Shown: one piece after another, positions 1 to 12,602 of the stretch | Layout: the number at the start of each line of letters is the position of its first letter | Numbering within the stretch: position 1 is the stretch's first letter | From: Ptiloglossa arizonensis | Lineage: Eukaryota; Arthropoda; Insecta; Hymenoptera; Colletidae | DNA: 64,000 nucleotides | NCBI RefSeq assembly: GCF_051014685.1 | Contig: NW_027478881.1 | Location: 62,001-126,000 of the forward strand | Direction of reading: 5' to 3' | Made by a program: the position numbers and the translations under genes | Notes under the pieces: generated by a model | Seen by the model: only the letters and a program-made list of their open reading frames with translations | Databases searched by the model: none | What the model was told of the DNA's origin: nothing

Positions 1-60
1 GCGTACTATTCCCCCAGTCCGTTCTAGTAACTCGTTTCGAGCATCAGATCTGCGAAAATT

Positions 61-1458
61 TTGAGTTTCTCAAGCGTTTCTTATATCCAAACTGCCATAT
101 CTCGCGAACGGATTGACCAATCCGCAAAATTTCCGTTGCATCTGAAAGTAGAAACTCGCCCGATTACAACGGTATGCGTACTTTTCCCCTATGCCGTTCT
201 AGTTACTCGTTTCGAGCATCAGAACTGCGAAAATTTTGAGTTTCTCAAGCGTTTCTTACATCCAAACTGCCATATCTCGCGAACGGATCGACCAATCCGC
301 AAAATTTCTGTTGCATCTGCAAGTAGAAACTAGTCCGATTGCAACGGTATGCGTACTTTCCCCCTAGGCCGTTCTAGTTATTCGTTTCGAGCATCAGTAC
401 AGCGAAAATTTTGAGTTTCTCAAGCGTTTCTTACTTCCAAACTGCCATATCTCTGAACGGATCGACCAATCCGCAAAATTTCTGTTGCATGTGCAAGTAG
501 AAACTCGCCCGATTACAACGGTGGGTGTAGTTTTCCCCTAGGCCGTTGTAGTTATTCGTTTCGAGCATCAGAACTGCGAAAATTTTGAGTTTCTCAAGCG
601 TTCCTTACCTCCAAACTGCCATATCTCGCGAACGGATTGATCAATCCACAAAATTTCTGTTGCATCTGATAGTAGAAACTCGCCCGATTACAACGGTATG
701 CGTACTTTTCCCCTATGCCGTTCTAGTTATTCGTTTCGAGCATCAGAACTGCGAAAATTTTGAGTTTCTCAAGCGTTTCTTATATCCAAACTGCCATATC
801 TCGCGAACGGATTGACCAATCCGCAAAATTTCCGTTGCATCTGAAAGTAGAAACTCGCCCGATTACAACGGTATGCGTACTTTTCCCCTATGCCGTTCTA
901 GTTACTCGTTTCGAGCATCAGAACTGCGAAAATTTTGAGTTTCTCAAGCGTTTCTTACATCCAAACTGCCATATCTCGCGAACGGATCGACCAATCCGCA
1001 AAATTTCTGTTGCATCTGCAAGTAGAAACTAGTCCGATTGCAACGGTATGCGTACTTTCCCCCTAGGCCGTTCTAGTTATTCGTTTCGAGCATCAGTACA
1101 GCGAAAATTTTGAGTTTCTCAAGCGTTTCTTACTTCCAAACTGCCATATCTCTGAACGGATCGACCAATCCGCAAAATTTCTGTTGCATGTGCAAGTAGA
1201 AACTCGCCCGATTACAACGGTGGGTGTAGTTTTCCCCTAGGCCGTTGTAGTTATTCGTTTCGAGCATCAGAACTGCGAAAATTTTGAGTTTCTCAAGCGT
1301 TCCTTACCTCCAAACTGCCATATCTCGCGAACGGATTGATCAATCCGCAAAATTTCTGTTGCATCTGAAAGTAGAAACTCGCCCGATTACAACGGTATGC
1401 GTACTTTTCCCCTATGCCGTTCTAGTTATTCGTTTCGAGCATCAGAACTGCGAAAATT
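61..1458 (+). repeat. tandem pair of 699-bp 4-mer HORs
   Basis: Bases 61-759 and 760-1458 are successive copies of a four-monomer unit. The first three monomers look identical in both, including rare private variants: TCTCTGAAC with one base missing, CATCAGTACAGCG, GTGGGTGTAG and GCCGTTGTAG. The fourth monomer differs by at least two substitutions (CCACAAAA against CCGCAAAA, CTGATAG against CTGAAAG). The unit is 699 rather than 700 bp because one monomer is 174 bp. Shared private variants show a recent local duplication. Confidence 0.9.
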
Positions 1459-2031
1459 TTGAGTTTCTCAAGCGTTTCTTACTTCCAAACTGCCATATCT
1501 CGCGAACGGATCGACCAATCCGCAAAATTTCTGTTGCATGTGCAAGTAGAAACTCGCCTGATTACAACGGTATGCGTACTTTTCCCCTAGGCCGTTCTAG
1601 TTATTCGTTTCGAGCATCAGAACTGCGAAAATTTTGAGTTTCTCAAGCGTTTCTTACCTCCACACTGCCATATCTCGGGAACGGATTGATCAATCCGCAA
1701 AATTTCTGTTGCATGTGCAAGTAGAAACTCGCCCGATTACAACGGTATGCGTACTTTTCCCCTAGGCCGTTCTAGTTATTCGTTTCGAGCATCAGAACTG
1801 CGAAAATTTTGAGTTTCTCAAGCGTTTCTTACCTCCAAACTGCCATATCTCGCGAACGGATTGATCAATCCGCAAAATTTCTGTTGCATCTGAAAGTAGA
1901 AACTCGCCCGATTACAACGGTATGTGTACTTTTCCCCTATGCCGTTCTAGGTACTCGTTTCGAGCATCAGAACTGCGAAAATTTTGAGTTTATCAAGCGT
2001 TTTTTATTTCCAAACTGCCATATCTCGCGAA

Positions 2032-2047
2032 CGGATTGATCAATCCG
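2032..2047. other. 16-bp perfect dyad in GATC-class monomers (example)
   Basis: CGGATTGATCAATCCG equals its own reverse complement. It lies just after the TCGCGA palindrome and occurs in every monomer with GATCAATCC, many dozens of copies across all blocks (another example is 40,720-40,735). In the GACC class the centre is CGGATTGACCAATCCG, which keeps two 7-base arms around a two-base mismatch. GACCGATCC copies lose one more pair. Dyads of this kind could bind a dimeric protein or extrude as a short hairpin; neither is shown by the sequence. Confidence 0.85.
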
Positions 2048-4599
2048 CAAAATTTCTGTTGCATCTGAAAGTAGAAACTCGCCCGATTACAACGGTATGC
2101 GCACTTTTCCCCTAGGCCGTTCTAGTTATTCGTGTCGAGCATCAGAACTGCGAAAATTTTGAGTTTCTCAAGCGTTTCTTACATCCAAACTGCCATATCT
2201 CGCGAACGGATTGACCAATCCGCAAAATTTCTGTTACATCTGAAAGTAGAAACTCGCCCGATTACAACGGTATGCGTACTTTTCCCCTAGGCCGTTCTAG
2301 TTATTCGTTTCGAGCATCAGAACTGCGAAAATTTTGAGTTTCTTAAGCGTTTCTTATTTCCAAACTGCCATATCTCGCGAACGGATTGATCAATTCGCAA
2401 AATTTCTGCGGCATCTGAAAGTAGAAACTCGCCCGATTACAACGGTATGCGCACTTTTCCCCTAGGCCGTTCTAGTTATTTCGTTTCGAGCATCAGAACT
2501 GCGCAAATTTTGAGTTTCTCAAGCGTTTCTTATATCCAAACTGCCATACCTCGCGAACGGATTGATCAATCCGCAAAATTTCTGTGGCATCTGAAAGTAG
2601 AAACTCGCCCGATTACAACGGTATGCGCACTTTTCCCCTAGGCGGTTCTAGTTATTCGTTTCGAGCATCAGAACTGCGAAAATTTTGAGTTTCTCAAGCG
2701 TTTCTTATTTCCAAACTGCCATATATCGCGAACGGATCGACCAATCCGCAAAATTTCTGTTGCATGTGCAAGTAGAATCTCGCCCGATTTCAACGGTATG
2801 CGTACTTTTCCCCTAGGCCGTTCTAGTTATTTCGTTTCGAGCATCAGAACTGCGCAAATTTTGAGTTTCTCAAGCGTTTCTTATATCCAAACTGCCATAC
2901 CTCGCGAACGGATTGATCAATCCGCAAAATTTCTGTTGCATCTGAAAGTAGAAACTCGCCCGATTACAACGGTATGCGCACTTTTCCCCTAGGCCGTTCT
3001 AGTTATTCGTGTCGAGCATCAGAACTGCGAAAATTTTGAGTTTCTCAAGCGTTTCTTACATCCAAACTGCCATATCTCGCGAACGGATTGACCAATCCGC
3101 AAAATTTCTGTTGCATCTGAAAGTAGAAACTCGCCCGATTACAACGGTATGCTTACTTTTCCCCTATGCCGTTGTAGTTACTCGTTTCGAGCATCAGAAC
3201 TGCGAAAATTTTGAGTTTCTCAAGCGTTTCTTATTTCCAAACTGCCATATCTCGCGAACGGATTGATCAATCCGCAAAATTTCTGCGGCATCTGAAAGTA
3301 GAAACTCGCCCGATTACAACGGTATGCGCACTTTTCCCCTAGGCCGTTCCAGTTATTCATTTCGAGCATCAGAACTGCGAAAATTTTGAGTTTCTCAAGC
3401 GTTTCTTACCTCCAAACTGCCATATCTCGCGAACGGATTGATCAATCCGCAAAATTTCTGTTGCATGTGCAAGTAGAAACTCGCCCGATTACAACGGTAT
3501 GCGTACTTTTCCCCTAGGCCGTTCTAGTTATTCGTTTCGAGCATCAGAACTGCGAAAATTTTGAGTTTCTCAAGCGCTTCTTACCTCCAAACTGCCATAT
3601 CTCGCGAACGGATTGATCAATCCGCAAAATTTCTGTTGCATCTGAAAGTAGAAACTCGCCCGATTACAACGGTATGCGTACTTTTCCCCTATGCCGTTCT
3701 AGGTACTCGTTTCGAGCATCAGAACTGCGAAAATTTTGAGTTTATCAAGCGTTTCTTATTTCCAAACTGCCATATCTCGCGAACGGATTGATCAATCCGC
3801 AAAATTTCTGTTGCATCTGAAAGTAGAAACTCGCCCGATTACAACGGTATGCGCACTTTTCCCCTAGGCCGTTCTAGTTATTCGTGTCGAGCATCAGAAC
3901 TGCGAAAATTTTGAGTTTCTCAAGCGTTTCTTACATCCAAACTGCCATATCTCGCGAACAGATTGACCAATCCGCAAAATTTCTGTTGCATCTGAAAGTA
4001 GAAACTCGCCCGATTACAACGGTATGCGTACTTTTCCCCTAGGCCGTTCTAGTTATTCGTTTCGAGCATCAGAACTGCGAAAGTTTTGAGTTTCTCAAGC
4101 GTTTCTTACATCCAAACTGCCATATCTCGCCTACGGATTGACCGATCCGCAAAATTTCTGTTGCTTCCGAAAGTAGAAACTCGCCCGATTACAACGGTAT
4201 GCGCACTTTTCCCCTAGGCCGTTCTAGTTATTCGTGTCGAGCATCAGAACTGCGCAAATTTTGAGTTTCTCAAGCGTTTCTTACCTCCAAACTGCCATAT
4301 CTCGTGAACGGATTGATCAATCCGCAAAATTTCTGTTGCATCTGAAAGTAGAAACTCGCCCGATTACAACGGTATGCGCACTTTTCCCCCAGGCCGTTCT
4401 AGTTATTCGTGTCGAGCATCAGAACTGCGAAAATTTTGAGTTTCTCAAGCGTTTCTTACATCCAAACTGCCATATCTCGCGAACGGATTGACCAATCCGC
4501 AAAATTTCTGTTGCATCTGAAAGTAGAAACTCGCCCGATTACAACGGTATGCGCACTTTTCCCCTAGGCCGTTCCAGTTATTCATTTCGAGCATCAGAA

Positions 4600-5951
4600 C
4601 TGCGAAAATTTTGAGTTTCTCAAGCGTTTCTTACCTCCAAACTGCCATATCTCGCGAACGGATTGATCAATCCGCAAAATTTCTGTGGCATCTGAAAGTA
4701 GAAACTCGCCCGATTACAACGGTATGCGCACTTTTCCCGTAGGCGGTTCTAGTTATTCGTTTCGAGCATCAGAACTGCGAAAATTTTGAGTTTCTCAAGC
4801 GTTTCTTATTTCCAAACTGCCATATCTCGCGAACGGATCGACCAATCCGCAAAATTTCTGTTGCATGTGCAAGTAGAATCTCGCCCGATTACAACGGTAT
4901 GCGTACTTTTCCCCTAGGCCGTTCTAGTTATTTCGTTTCGAGCATCAGAACTGCGCAAATTTTGAGTTTCTCAAGCGTTTCTTATATCCAAACTGCCATA
5001 CCTCGCGAACGGATTGATCAATCCGCAAAATTTCTGTTGCATCTGAAAGTAGAAACTCGCCCGATTACAACGGTATGCGCACTTTTCCCCTATGCCGTTC
5101 TAGTTATTCGTGTCGAGCATCAGAACTGCGAAAATTTTGAGTTTCTCAAGCGTTTCTTACATCCAAACTGCCATATCTCGCGAACGGATTGACCAATCCG
5201 CAAAATTTCTGTTGCATCTGAAAGTAGAAACTCGCCCGATTACAACGGTATGCTTACTTTTCCCCTATGCCGTTCTAGTTACTCGTTTCGAGCATCAGAA
5301 CTGCGAAAATTTTGAGTTTCTCAAGCGTTTCTTACCTCCAAACTGCCATATCTCGCGAACGGATTGATCAATCCGCAAAATTTCTGTGGCATCTGAAAGT
5401 AGAAACTCGCCCGATTACAACGGTATGCGCACTTTTCCCCTAGGCGGTTCTAGTTATTCGTTTCGAGCATCAGAACTGCGAAAATTTTGAGTTTCTCAAG
5501 CGTTTCTTATTTCCAAACTGCCATATCTCGCGAACGGATCGACCAATCCGCAAAATTTCTGTTGCATGTGCAAGTAGAATCTCGCCCGATTACAACGGTA
5601 TGCGTACTTTTCCCCTAGGCCGTTCTAGTTATTTCGTTTCGAGCATCAGAACTGCGCAAATTTTGAGTTTCTCAAGCGTTTCTTATATCCAAACTGCCAT
5701 ACCTCAAGAACGGATTGATCAATCCGCAAAATTTCTGTTGCATCTGAAAGTAGAAACTCGCCCGATTACAACGGTATGCGCACTTTTCCCCTATGCCGTT
5801 CTAGTTATTCGTGTCGTGCATCAGAACTGCGAAAATTTTGAGTTTCTCAAGCGTTTCTTACATCCAAACTGCCATATCTCGCGAACGGATTGACCAATCC
5901 GCAAAATTTCTGTTGCATCTGAAAGTAGAAACTCGCCCGATTACAACGGTA
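4600..5951 (+). repeat. tandem pair of ~701-bp 4-mer HORs
   Basis: About 650 bp from 4,600 matches about 650 bp from 5,301 at an offset of 701 bp. Shared features are TGTGGCATCTG, GTGCAAGTAGAATCTC, the extra-T TTATTTCGTTTCG and CCATACCTC. The offset exceeds 700 by the one-base T insertion. The pair diverges after about 5,250 and 5,951, where GCTTACTTTT in the first copy faces GCGTACTTTT in the second. Limits were read by eye and are approximate to tens of bases. Confidence 0.75.
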
Positions 5952-8900
5952 TGCGTACTTTTCCCCTAGGCTGTTCTACTTATTCGTTTCGAGCATCAGA
6001 ACTGCGAAAATTTTGAGTTTCTCAAGCGTTTCTTATTTCCAAACTACCATATCTCGCGAACGGATTGATCAATCCACAAAATTTCTGTTGCATCTGATAG
6101 TAGAAACTCGTCCGATTACAACGGTATGCGTACTTTTCCCCTAGGCCGTTCTAGTTATTCGTTTCGAGCATCAGAACTGCGAAAATTTTGAGTTTCTCAA
6201 GCGTTTCTTACCTCCAAACTGCCATATCTCGCGAACGGATTGATCAATCTGCAAAATTTCTGTTGCATCTGAAAGTAGAAACTCGCCCGATTACAACGGT
6301 ATGCGTACTTTTCCCCTATGCCGTTCTAGGTACTCGTTTCGAGCATCAGAACTGCGAAAATTTTGAGTTTATCAAGCGTTTCTTATTTCCAAACTGCCAT
6401 ATCTCGCGAACGGATAGACCAATCCGCAAAATTTCTGTTGCATGTGCAAGTAGAAACTCGCCCGATTACAACGGTATGCGTACTTTTCCTCTAGGCCGTT
6501 CTAGTTATTCGTTTCGAGCATCAGAACTGCGAAAATTTTGAGTTTCTCAAGCGTTTCTTACCTCCAAACTGCCATATCTCGCGAACGGATTGATCAATCC
6601 GCAAAATTTCTGTTGCATCTGAAAGTAGAAACTCGCCCGATTACAACGGTATGCGTACTTTTCCCCTATGCCGTTCTAGTTACTCGTTTCGAGCATCAAA
6701 ACTGGGAAAATTTTGAGTTTATCAAGCGTTTCTTATTTCCAAACTGCCATATCTCGCGAACGGATTGATCAATCCGCAAAATTTCTGTGGCATCTGAAAG
6801 TAGAAACTCGCCCGATTACAACGGTATGCGCACTTTTCCAATAGGCGGTTCTAGTTATTCGTTTCGAGCATCAGAACTGCGAAAATTTTGAGTTTCTCAA
6901 GCGTTTCTTATTTCCAAACTACCATATCTCGCGAACGGATTGATCAATCCGCAAAATTTCTGATGCATCTGAAAGTAGAAGCTCGCCCGATTACAACGGT
7001 ATGCGCACTTTTCCCCTAGGCCGTTCTAGTTATTCGTGTCGAGCATCAGAACTGCGAAAATTTTGAGTTTCTCAAGCGTTTCTTACCTCCAAACTGCCAT
7101 ATCTCGCGAACGGATCGACCAATCCGCAAAATTTCTGTTGCATCTGGAAGTAGAAACTCGCCCGATTACAACGGTATGCGTACTTTTCCCCTAGGCCGTT
7201 CTAGTTACTCGTTTCGAGCATCAGAACTGCGAAAATTTTGAGTTTCTCAAGCGTTTCTTACCTCCAAACTGCCATATCTCGCGAACGGATTGACCAATCC
7301 GCAAAATTTCTGTTGCCTTTGAAAGTAGAAACTCGCCTGATTACAACGGTATGCGTACATTTCCCCTAGGCCGTTCTAGTTACTCGTTTCGAGCATCAGA
7401 ACTGGGAAAATTTTGAGTTTATCAAGCGTTTCTTATTTCCAAACTGCCATATCTCGCGAACGGATTGATCAATCCGCAAAATTTCTGTGGCATCTGAAAG
7501 TAGAAACTCGCCCGATTACAACGGTATGCGCACTTTTCCCCTAGGCGGTTCTAGTTATTCGTTTCGAGCATCAGAACTGCGAAAATATTGAGTTTCTCAA
7601 GCGTTTCTTATTTCCAAACTACCATATCTCGCGAACGGATTGATCAATCCGCAAAATTTCTGATGCATCTGAAAGTAGAAGCTCGCCCGATTACAACGGT
7701 ATGCGCACTTTTCCCCTAGGCCGTTCTAGTTATTCGTGTCGAGCATCAGAACTGCGAAAATTTTGAGTTTCTCAAGCGTTTCTTACCTCCAAACTGCCAT
7801 ATCTCGCGAACGGATCGACCAATCCGCAAAATTTCTGTTGCATCTGGAAGTAGAAACTCGCCCGATTACAACGGTATGCGTAATTTTCCCCTAGGCCGTT
7901 CTAGTTATTCGTTTCGAGCATCAGAACTGCGCAAATTTTGAGTTTCTCAAGCGTTTCTTACCTCCAAACTGCCATATCTCGCGAACGGATTGACCAATCC
8001 GCAAAATTTCTGTTGCATCTGAAAGTAGAAACTCGCCCGATTAAAACGGTGTGCGTACTATTCCCCTAGGCCGTTCTAGTTATTTCGTTCCGAGCATCAG
8101 AACTGCGCAAATTTTGAGTTTCTCAATCGTTTCTTATATCCAAACTGCCATATCTCGCGAACGGATTGATCAATCCGCAAAATTTCTGTTGCATCTGAAA
8201 GTAGAAACTCGCCCTATTACAACGGTATGCGCACATTTCCCCTAGGCCGTTCTAGTTATTCGTTTCGAGCATCAGAACTGCGAAAATTTTGAGTTTCTCA
8301 AGCGTTCCTTACTTCCAAACTGCCATATCTCGCGAACGGATCGACCAATCCGCAAAATTTCTGTTGCAGGTGCAAGTAGAAACTCGCCCGATTACAACGG
8401 CATGCGTACTTTTCCCCTATGCCGTTCTAGTTACTCGTTTCGAGCATCAGAACTGCGAAAATTTTGAGTTTCTCAAGCGTTTCTTACATCCAAACTGCCA
8501 TATCGCGCGAACGGATTGATCAATCCGCAAAATTTCTGTTGCATCTGAAAGTAGAAACTCGCCCGATTACAACGGTGGGTGTAGTTTTCCCCTAGGCCGT
8601 TCTAGTTATTCGTTTCGAGCATCAGAACTGCGCAAATTTTGAGTTTCTCAAGCGTTTCTTACCTCCAAACTGCCATATCTCGCGAACGGATTGACCAATC
8701 CGCAAAATTTCTGTTGCGTCTGAAAGTAGACACTCGCCCGATTACAACGGTGTGCGTACTATTCCCCTAGGCCGTTCTAGTTACTCGTTTCGAGCATCAG
8801 AACTGCGAAAATTTTGAGTTTTTCAAGCGTTTCTTACCTCCAAACTGCCATATCTCGCGAACGGATTGACCAATCCGCAAAATTTCTGTTGCGTCTGAAA

Positions 8901-9976
8901 GTAGAAACTCACCCGATTTCAACGGTGTGCGTACTATTCCCCTAGGCCGTTCTAGTTACTCGTTTCGAGCATCAGAACTGCGAAAATTTTGAGTTTCTCA
9001 AGCGTTTCTTACCTCCAAACTGCCATATCTCGCGATCGGATTGATCAATACGCAAAATTTCTGTTGCATCTGAAAGTAGAAACTCGCCCGATTACAACGG
9101 TATGCGTACTTTTCCCCTAGGCCGTTCTAGTTATTCGTTTCGAGCATCAGAACGGCGAAAATTTTGAGTTTCTCAAGCGTTTCTTACCTCCAAACTGCCA
9201 TATCTCGCGAACGGATTGACCAATCCGCAAAATTTCTGTTGCATTTGAAAGTAGAAACTCGCCTGATTACAACGGTATGCGTACATTTCCCCTAGGCCGT
9301 TCTAGTTACTCGTTTCGAGCATCAGAACTGGGAAAATTTTGAGTTTATCAAGCGTTTCTTATTTCCAAACTGCCATATCTCGCGAACGGATTGATCAATC
9401 CGCAAAGTTTCTGTGGCATCTGAAAGTAGAAACTCGCCCGATTACAACGGTATGCGCACTTTTCCCCTAGGCGGTTCTAGTTATTCGTTTCGAGCATCAG
9501 AACTGCGAAAATTTTGAGTTTCTCAAGCGTTTCTTATTTCCAAACTACCATATCTCGCGAACGGATTGATCAATCCGCAAAATTTCTGATGCATCTGAAA
9601 GTAGAAGCTCGCCCGATTACAACGGTATGCGCACTTTACCCCTAGGCCGTTCTAGTTATTCGTGTCGAGCATCAGAACTGCGAAAATTTTGAGTTTCTCA
9701 AGCGTTTCTTACCTCCAAACTGCCATATCTCGCGAACGGATCGACCAATCCGCAAAATTTCTGTTGCATCTGGAAGTAGAAACTCGCCCGATTACAACGC
9801 TATGCGTACTTTTCCCCTAGGCCGTTCTAGTTATTCGTTTCGAGCATCAGAACTGCGCAAATTTTGAGTTTCTCAAGCGTTTCTTACCTCCAAACTGCCA
9901 TATCTCGCGAACGGATTGACCAATCCGCAAAATTTCTGTTGCATCTGAAAGTAGAAACTCGCCCGATTAAAACGGT

Positions 9977-12602
9977 GTGCGTACTATTCCCCTAGGCCGT
10001 TCTAGTTATTTCGTTCCGAGCATCAGAACTGCGCAAATTTTGAGTTTCTCAATCGTTTCTTATATCCAAACTGCAATATCTCGCGAACGGATTGATCAAT
10101 CCGCAAAATTTCTGTTGCATCTGAAAGTAGAAACTCGCCCTATTACAACGGTATGCGCACTTTTCCCCTAGGCCGTTCTAGTTATTCGTTTCGAGCATCA
10201 GAACTGCGAAAATTTTGAGTTTCTCAAGCGTTCCTTACTTCCAAACTGCCATATCTCGCGAACGGATCGACCAATCCGCAAAATTTCTGTTGCAGGTGCA
10301 AGTAGAAACTCGCCCGATTACAACGGCATGCGTACTTTTCCCCTATGCCGTTCTAGTTACTCGTTTCGAGCATCAGAACTGCGAAAATTTTGAGTTTATC
10401 AAGCGTTTCTTACCTCCAAACTGCCATATCTCGCGAACGGATTGTCCAATCCGCAAAATTTCTGTTGCGTCTGAAAGTAGAAACTCGCCCGATTACAACG
10501 GTATGCGTACTGTTCCCCTATGCCGTTCTAGTTATTCGTTTCGAGCATCAGAACTGCGAAAATTTTGAGTTTCTCAAGCGTTTCTTACTTCCAAACTGCC
10601 ATATCTCGCGAACGGATCGACCAATCCGCAAAATTTCTGTTGCATGTGCAAGTAGGAACTCGCCCGATTACAACGGTATGCGTACTTTTCCCCTAGGCCG
10701 TTCTAGTTATTCGTTTCGAGCATCAGAACTGCGAAAATTTTGAGTTTCTCAAGCGTTTCTTACCTCCAAACTGCCATATCTCGCGAACGGATTGATCAAT
10801 CCGCAAAATTTCTGTTGCATGTGCAAGTAGAAACTCGCCCGATTACAACGGTATGCGTACTTTTCCCCTAGGCCGTTCTAGTTATTCGTTTCGAGCATCA
10901 GAACTGCGAAAATTTTGAGTTTCTCAAGCGTTTCTTACCTCCAAACTGCCATATCTCGCGAACGGATTGATCAATCCGCAAAATTTCTGTTGCATCTGAA
11001 AGTAGAAACTCGCCCGATTACAACGGTACGCGCACTTTTCCCCTAGGCGGTTCTAGTTATTCGTTTCGAGCATCAGAACTGCGAAAATTTTGAGTTTCTC
11101 AAGCGTTTCTTACCTCCAAACTGCCATATCTCGCGAACGGATCGACCAATCCGCAAAATTTCTGTTGCATCTGGAAGTAGAAACTCGCCCGATTACAACG
11201 GTATGCGTACTTTTCCCCTAGGCCGTTCTAGTTACTCGTTTCGAGCATCAGAACTGCGAAAATTTTGAGTTTCTCAAGCGTTTCTTACTTCCAAACTGCC
11301 ATATCTCGCGAACGGATCGACCAATCCGCAAAATTTCTGTTGCATGTGCAAGTAGAAACTCGCCCGATTACAACGGTATGCGTACTTTTCCCCTAGGCCG
11401 TTCTAGTTATTCGTTTCGAGCATCAGAACTGCGAAAATTTTGAGTTTCTCAAGCGTTTCTTACCTCCAAACTGCCATATCTCGCGAACGGATTGATCAAT
11501 CTGCAAAATTTCTGTTGCATGTGCAAGTAGAAACTCGCCCGATTACAACGGTATGCGTACTTTTCCCCTAGGCCGTTCTAGTTATTCGTTTCGAGCATCA
11601 GAACTGCGAAAATTTTGAGTTTCTCAAGCGTTTCTTACCTCCAAACTGCCATATCTCGCGAACGGATTGATCAATCCGCAAAATTTCTGTTGCATCTGAA
11701 AGTAGAAACTCGCCCGATTACAACGGTACGCGCACTTTTCCCCTAGGCGGTCCTAGTTATTCGTTTCGAGCATCAGAACTGCGAAAATTTTGAGTTTCTC
11801 AAGCGTTTCTTACCTCCAAACTGCCATATCTCGCGAACGGATCGACCAATCCGCAAAATTTCTGTTGCATCTGGAAGTAGAAACTCGCCCGATTACAACG
11901 GTATGCGTACTTTTCCCCTAGGCCGTTCTAGTTACTCGTTTCGAGCATCAGAACTGCGAAAATTTTGAGTTTCTCAAGCGTTTCTTACCTCCAAACTGCC
12001 ATATCTCGCGAACGGATTGACCAATCCGCAAAATTTCTGTTGCATTTGAAAGTAGAAACTCGCCTGATTACAACGGTATGCGTACATTTCGCCTAGGCGG
12101 TTCTAGTTATTCGTTTCGAGCATGAGAACTGCGAAAATTTTGAGTTTCTCAAGCGTTTCTTATTTCCAAACTACCATATCTCGCGAACGGATTGATCACT
12201 CCGCAAAATTTCTGATGCATCTGAAAGTAGAAGCTCGCCCGATTACAACGGTATGCGCACTTTTCCCCTAGGCCGTTCTAGTTATTCGTGTCGAGCATCA
12301 GAACTGCGAAAATTTTGAGTTTCTCAAGCGTTTCTTACCTCCAAACTGCCATATCTCGCGAACGGATCGACCAATCCGCAAAATTTCTGTTGCATCTGGA
12401 AGTAGAAACTCGCCCGATTACAACGGTATGCGTACTTTTCCCCTAGTCCGTTCTAGTTATTCGTTTCGAGCATCAGAACTGCGCAAATTTTGAGTTTCTC
12501 AAGCGTTTCTTACCTCCAAACTGCCATATCTCGCGAACGGATTGACCAATCCGCAAAATTTCTGTTGCATCTGAAAGTAGAAACTCGCCCGATTAAAACG
12601 GT
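9977..12602 (+). repeat. 2,626-bp 15-mer HOR, copy 1
   Basis: This unit of 15 monomers is followed directly by a second copy. It includes private variants also present at +2,626: CTGCAATATC near 10,070, ATTGTCCAATCC near 10,442, GTACTGTTCCCC near 10,508, GGTACGCGCAC and GCATGAGAAC. Differences I can see are few, for example GTAGGAACTC here against GTAGAAACTC in copy 2, and GGCGGTCCTAG near 11,747 against GGCGGTTCTAG. The start is set at the GTG of the marker and is arbitrary in phase. Confidence 0.9.
10561..11960 (+). repeat. 700-bp 4-mer duplicated inside HOR copy 1
   Basis: Bases 10,561-11,260 and 11,261-11,960 match at an exact offset of 700 bp. Each begins with the TTACTTCC monomer carrying GATCGACCAATCC and GTGCAAGTAG, and each later carries GGTACGCGCAC and GGCGG in place of GGCCG. 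The same nested pair recurs 2,626 bp downstream at about 13,187-14,586, so the nested duplication came before the larger one. Confidence 0.85.

Larger units (their letters stand above)
1..8050 (+). repeat. Block A: diverged monomers with short 4-mer HORs
   Basis: Monomers mix two linked variant sets. One has TATGCC with TTACTCG, TTTATCAAG and TTATTTCC. The other has TAGGCC with TTATTCG, TTTCTCAAG and TTACCTCC. GTGCAAGTAG replaces the usual CTGAAAGTAG in many copies. Register shifts occur here: 1-bp deletions near 451 and 1,150 (TCTCTGAAC in place of TCTCGCGAAC) and 1-bp T insertions near 2,480, 2,828, 4,929 and 5,630. Short similarities recur at 699, 701, 1,752 and 351 bp, which points to several small local amplifications rather than one dominant HOR. 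The right boundary is approximate. Confidence 0.8.

Noticed and set aside
61..235. Monomer built from two ancient half-units (GCATC-containing similarity at a 78-bp offset)
   Set aside because: Only about 12 of 18 bases align around the two GCATC sites, and flanking segments do not continue the match. GAACGG and CCGTTC as an inverted pair are also too short to support an internal duplication.
126..237. A/T tracts (CAAAATTT and AAAATTTT) as phased bend signals
   Set aside because: The tracts lie about 71 and 104 bp apart within and between monomers. That is near whole helical turns for one spacing only, and two short tracts per monomer do not make a convincing curvature signal without calculation.
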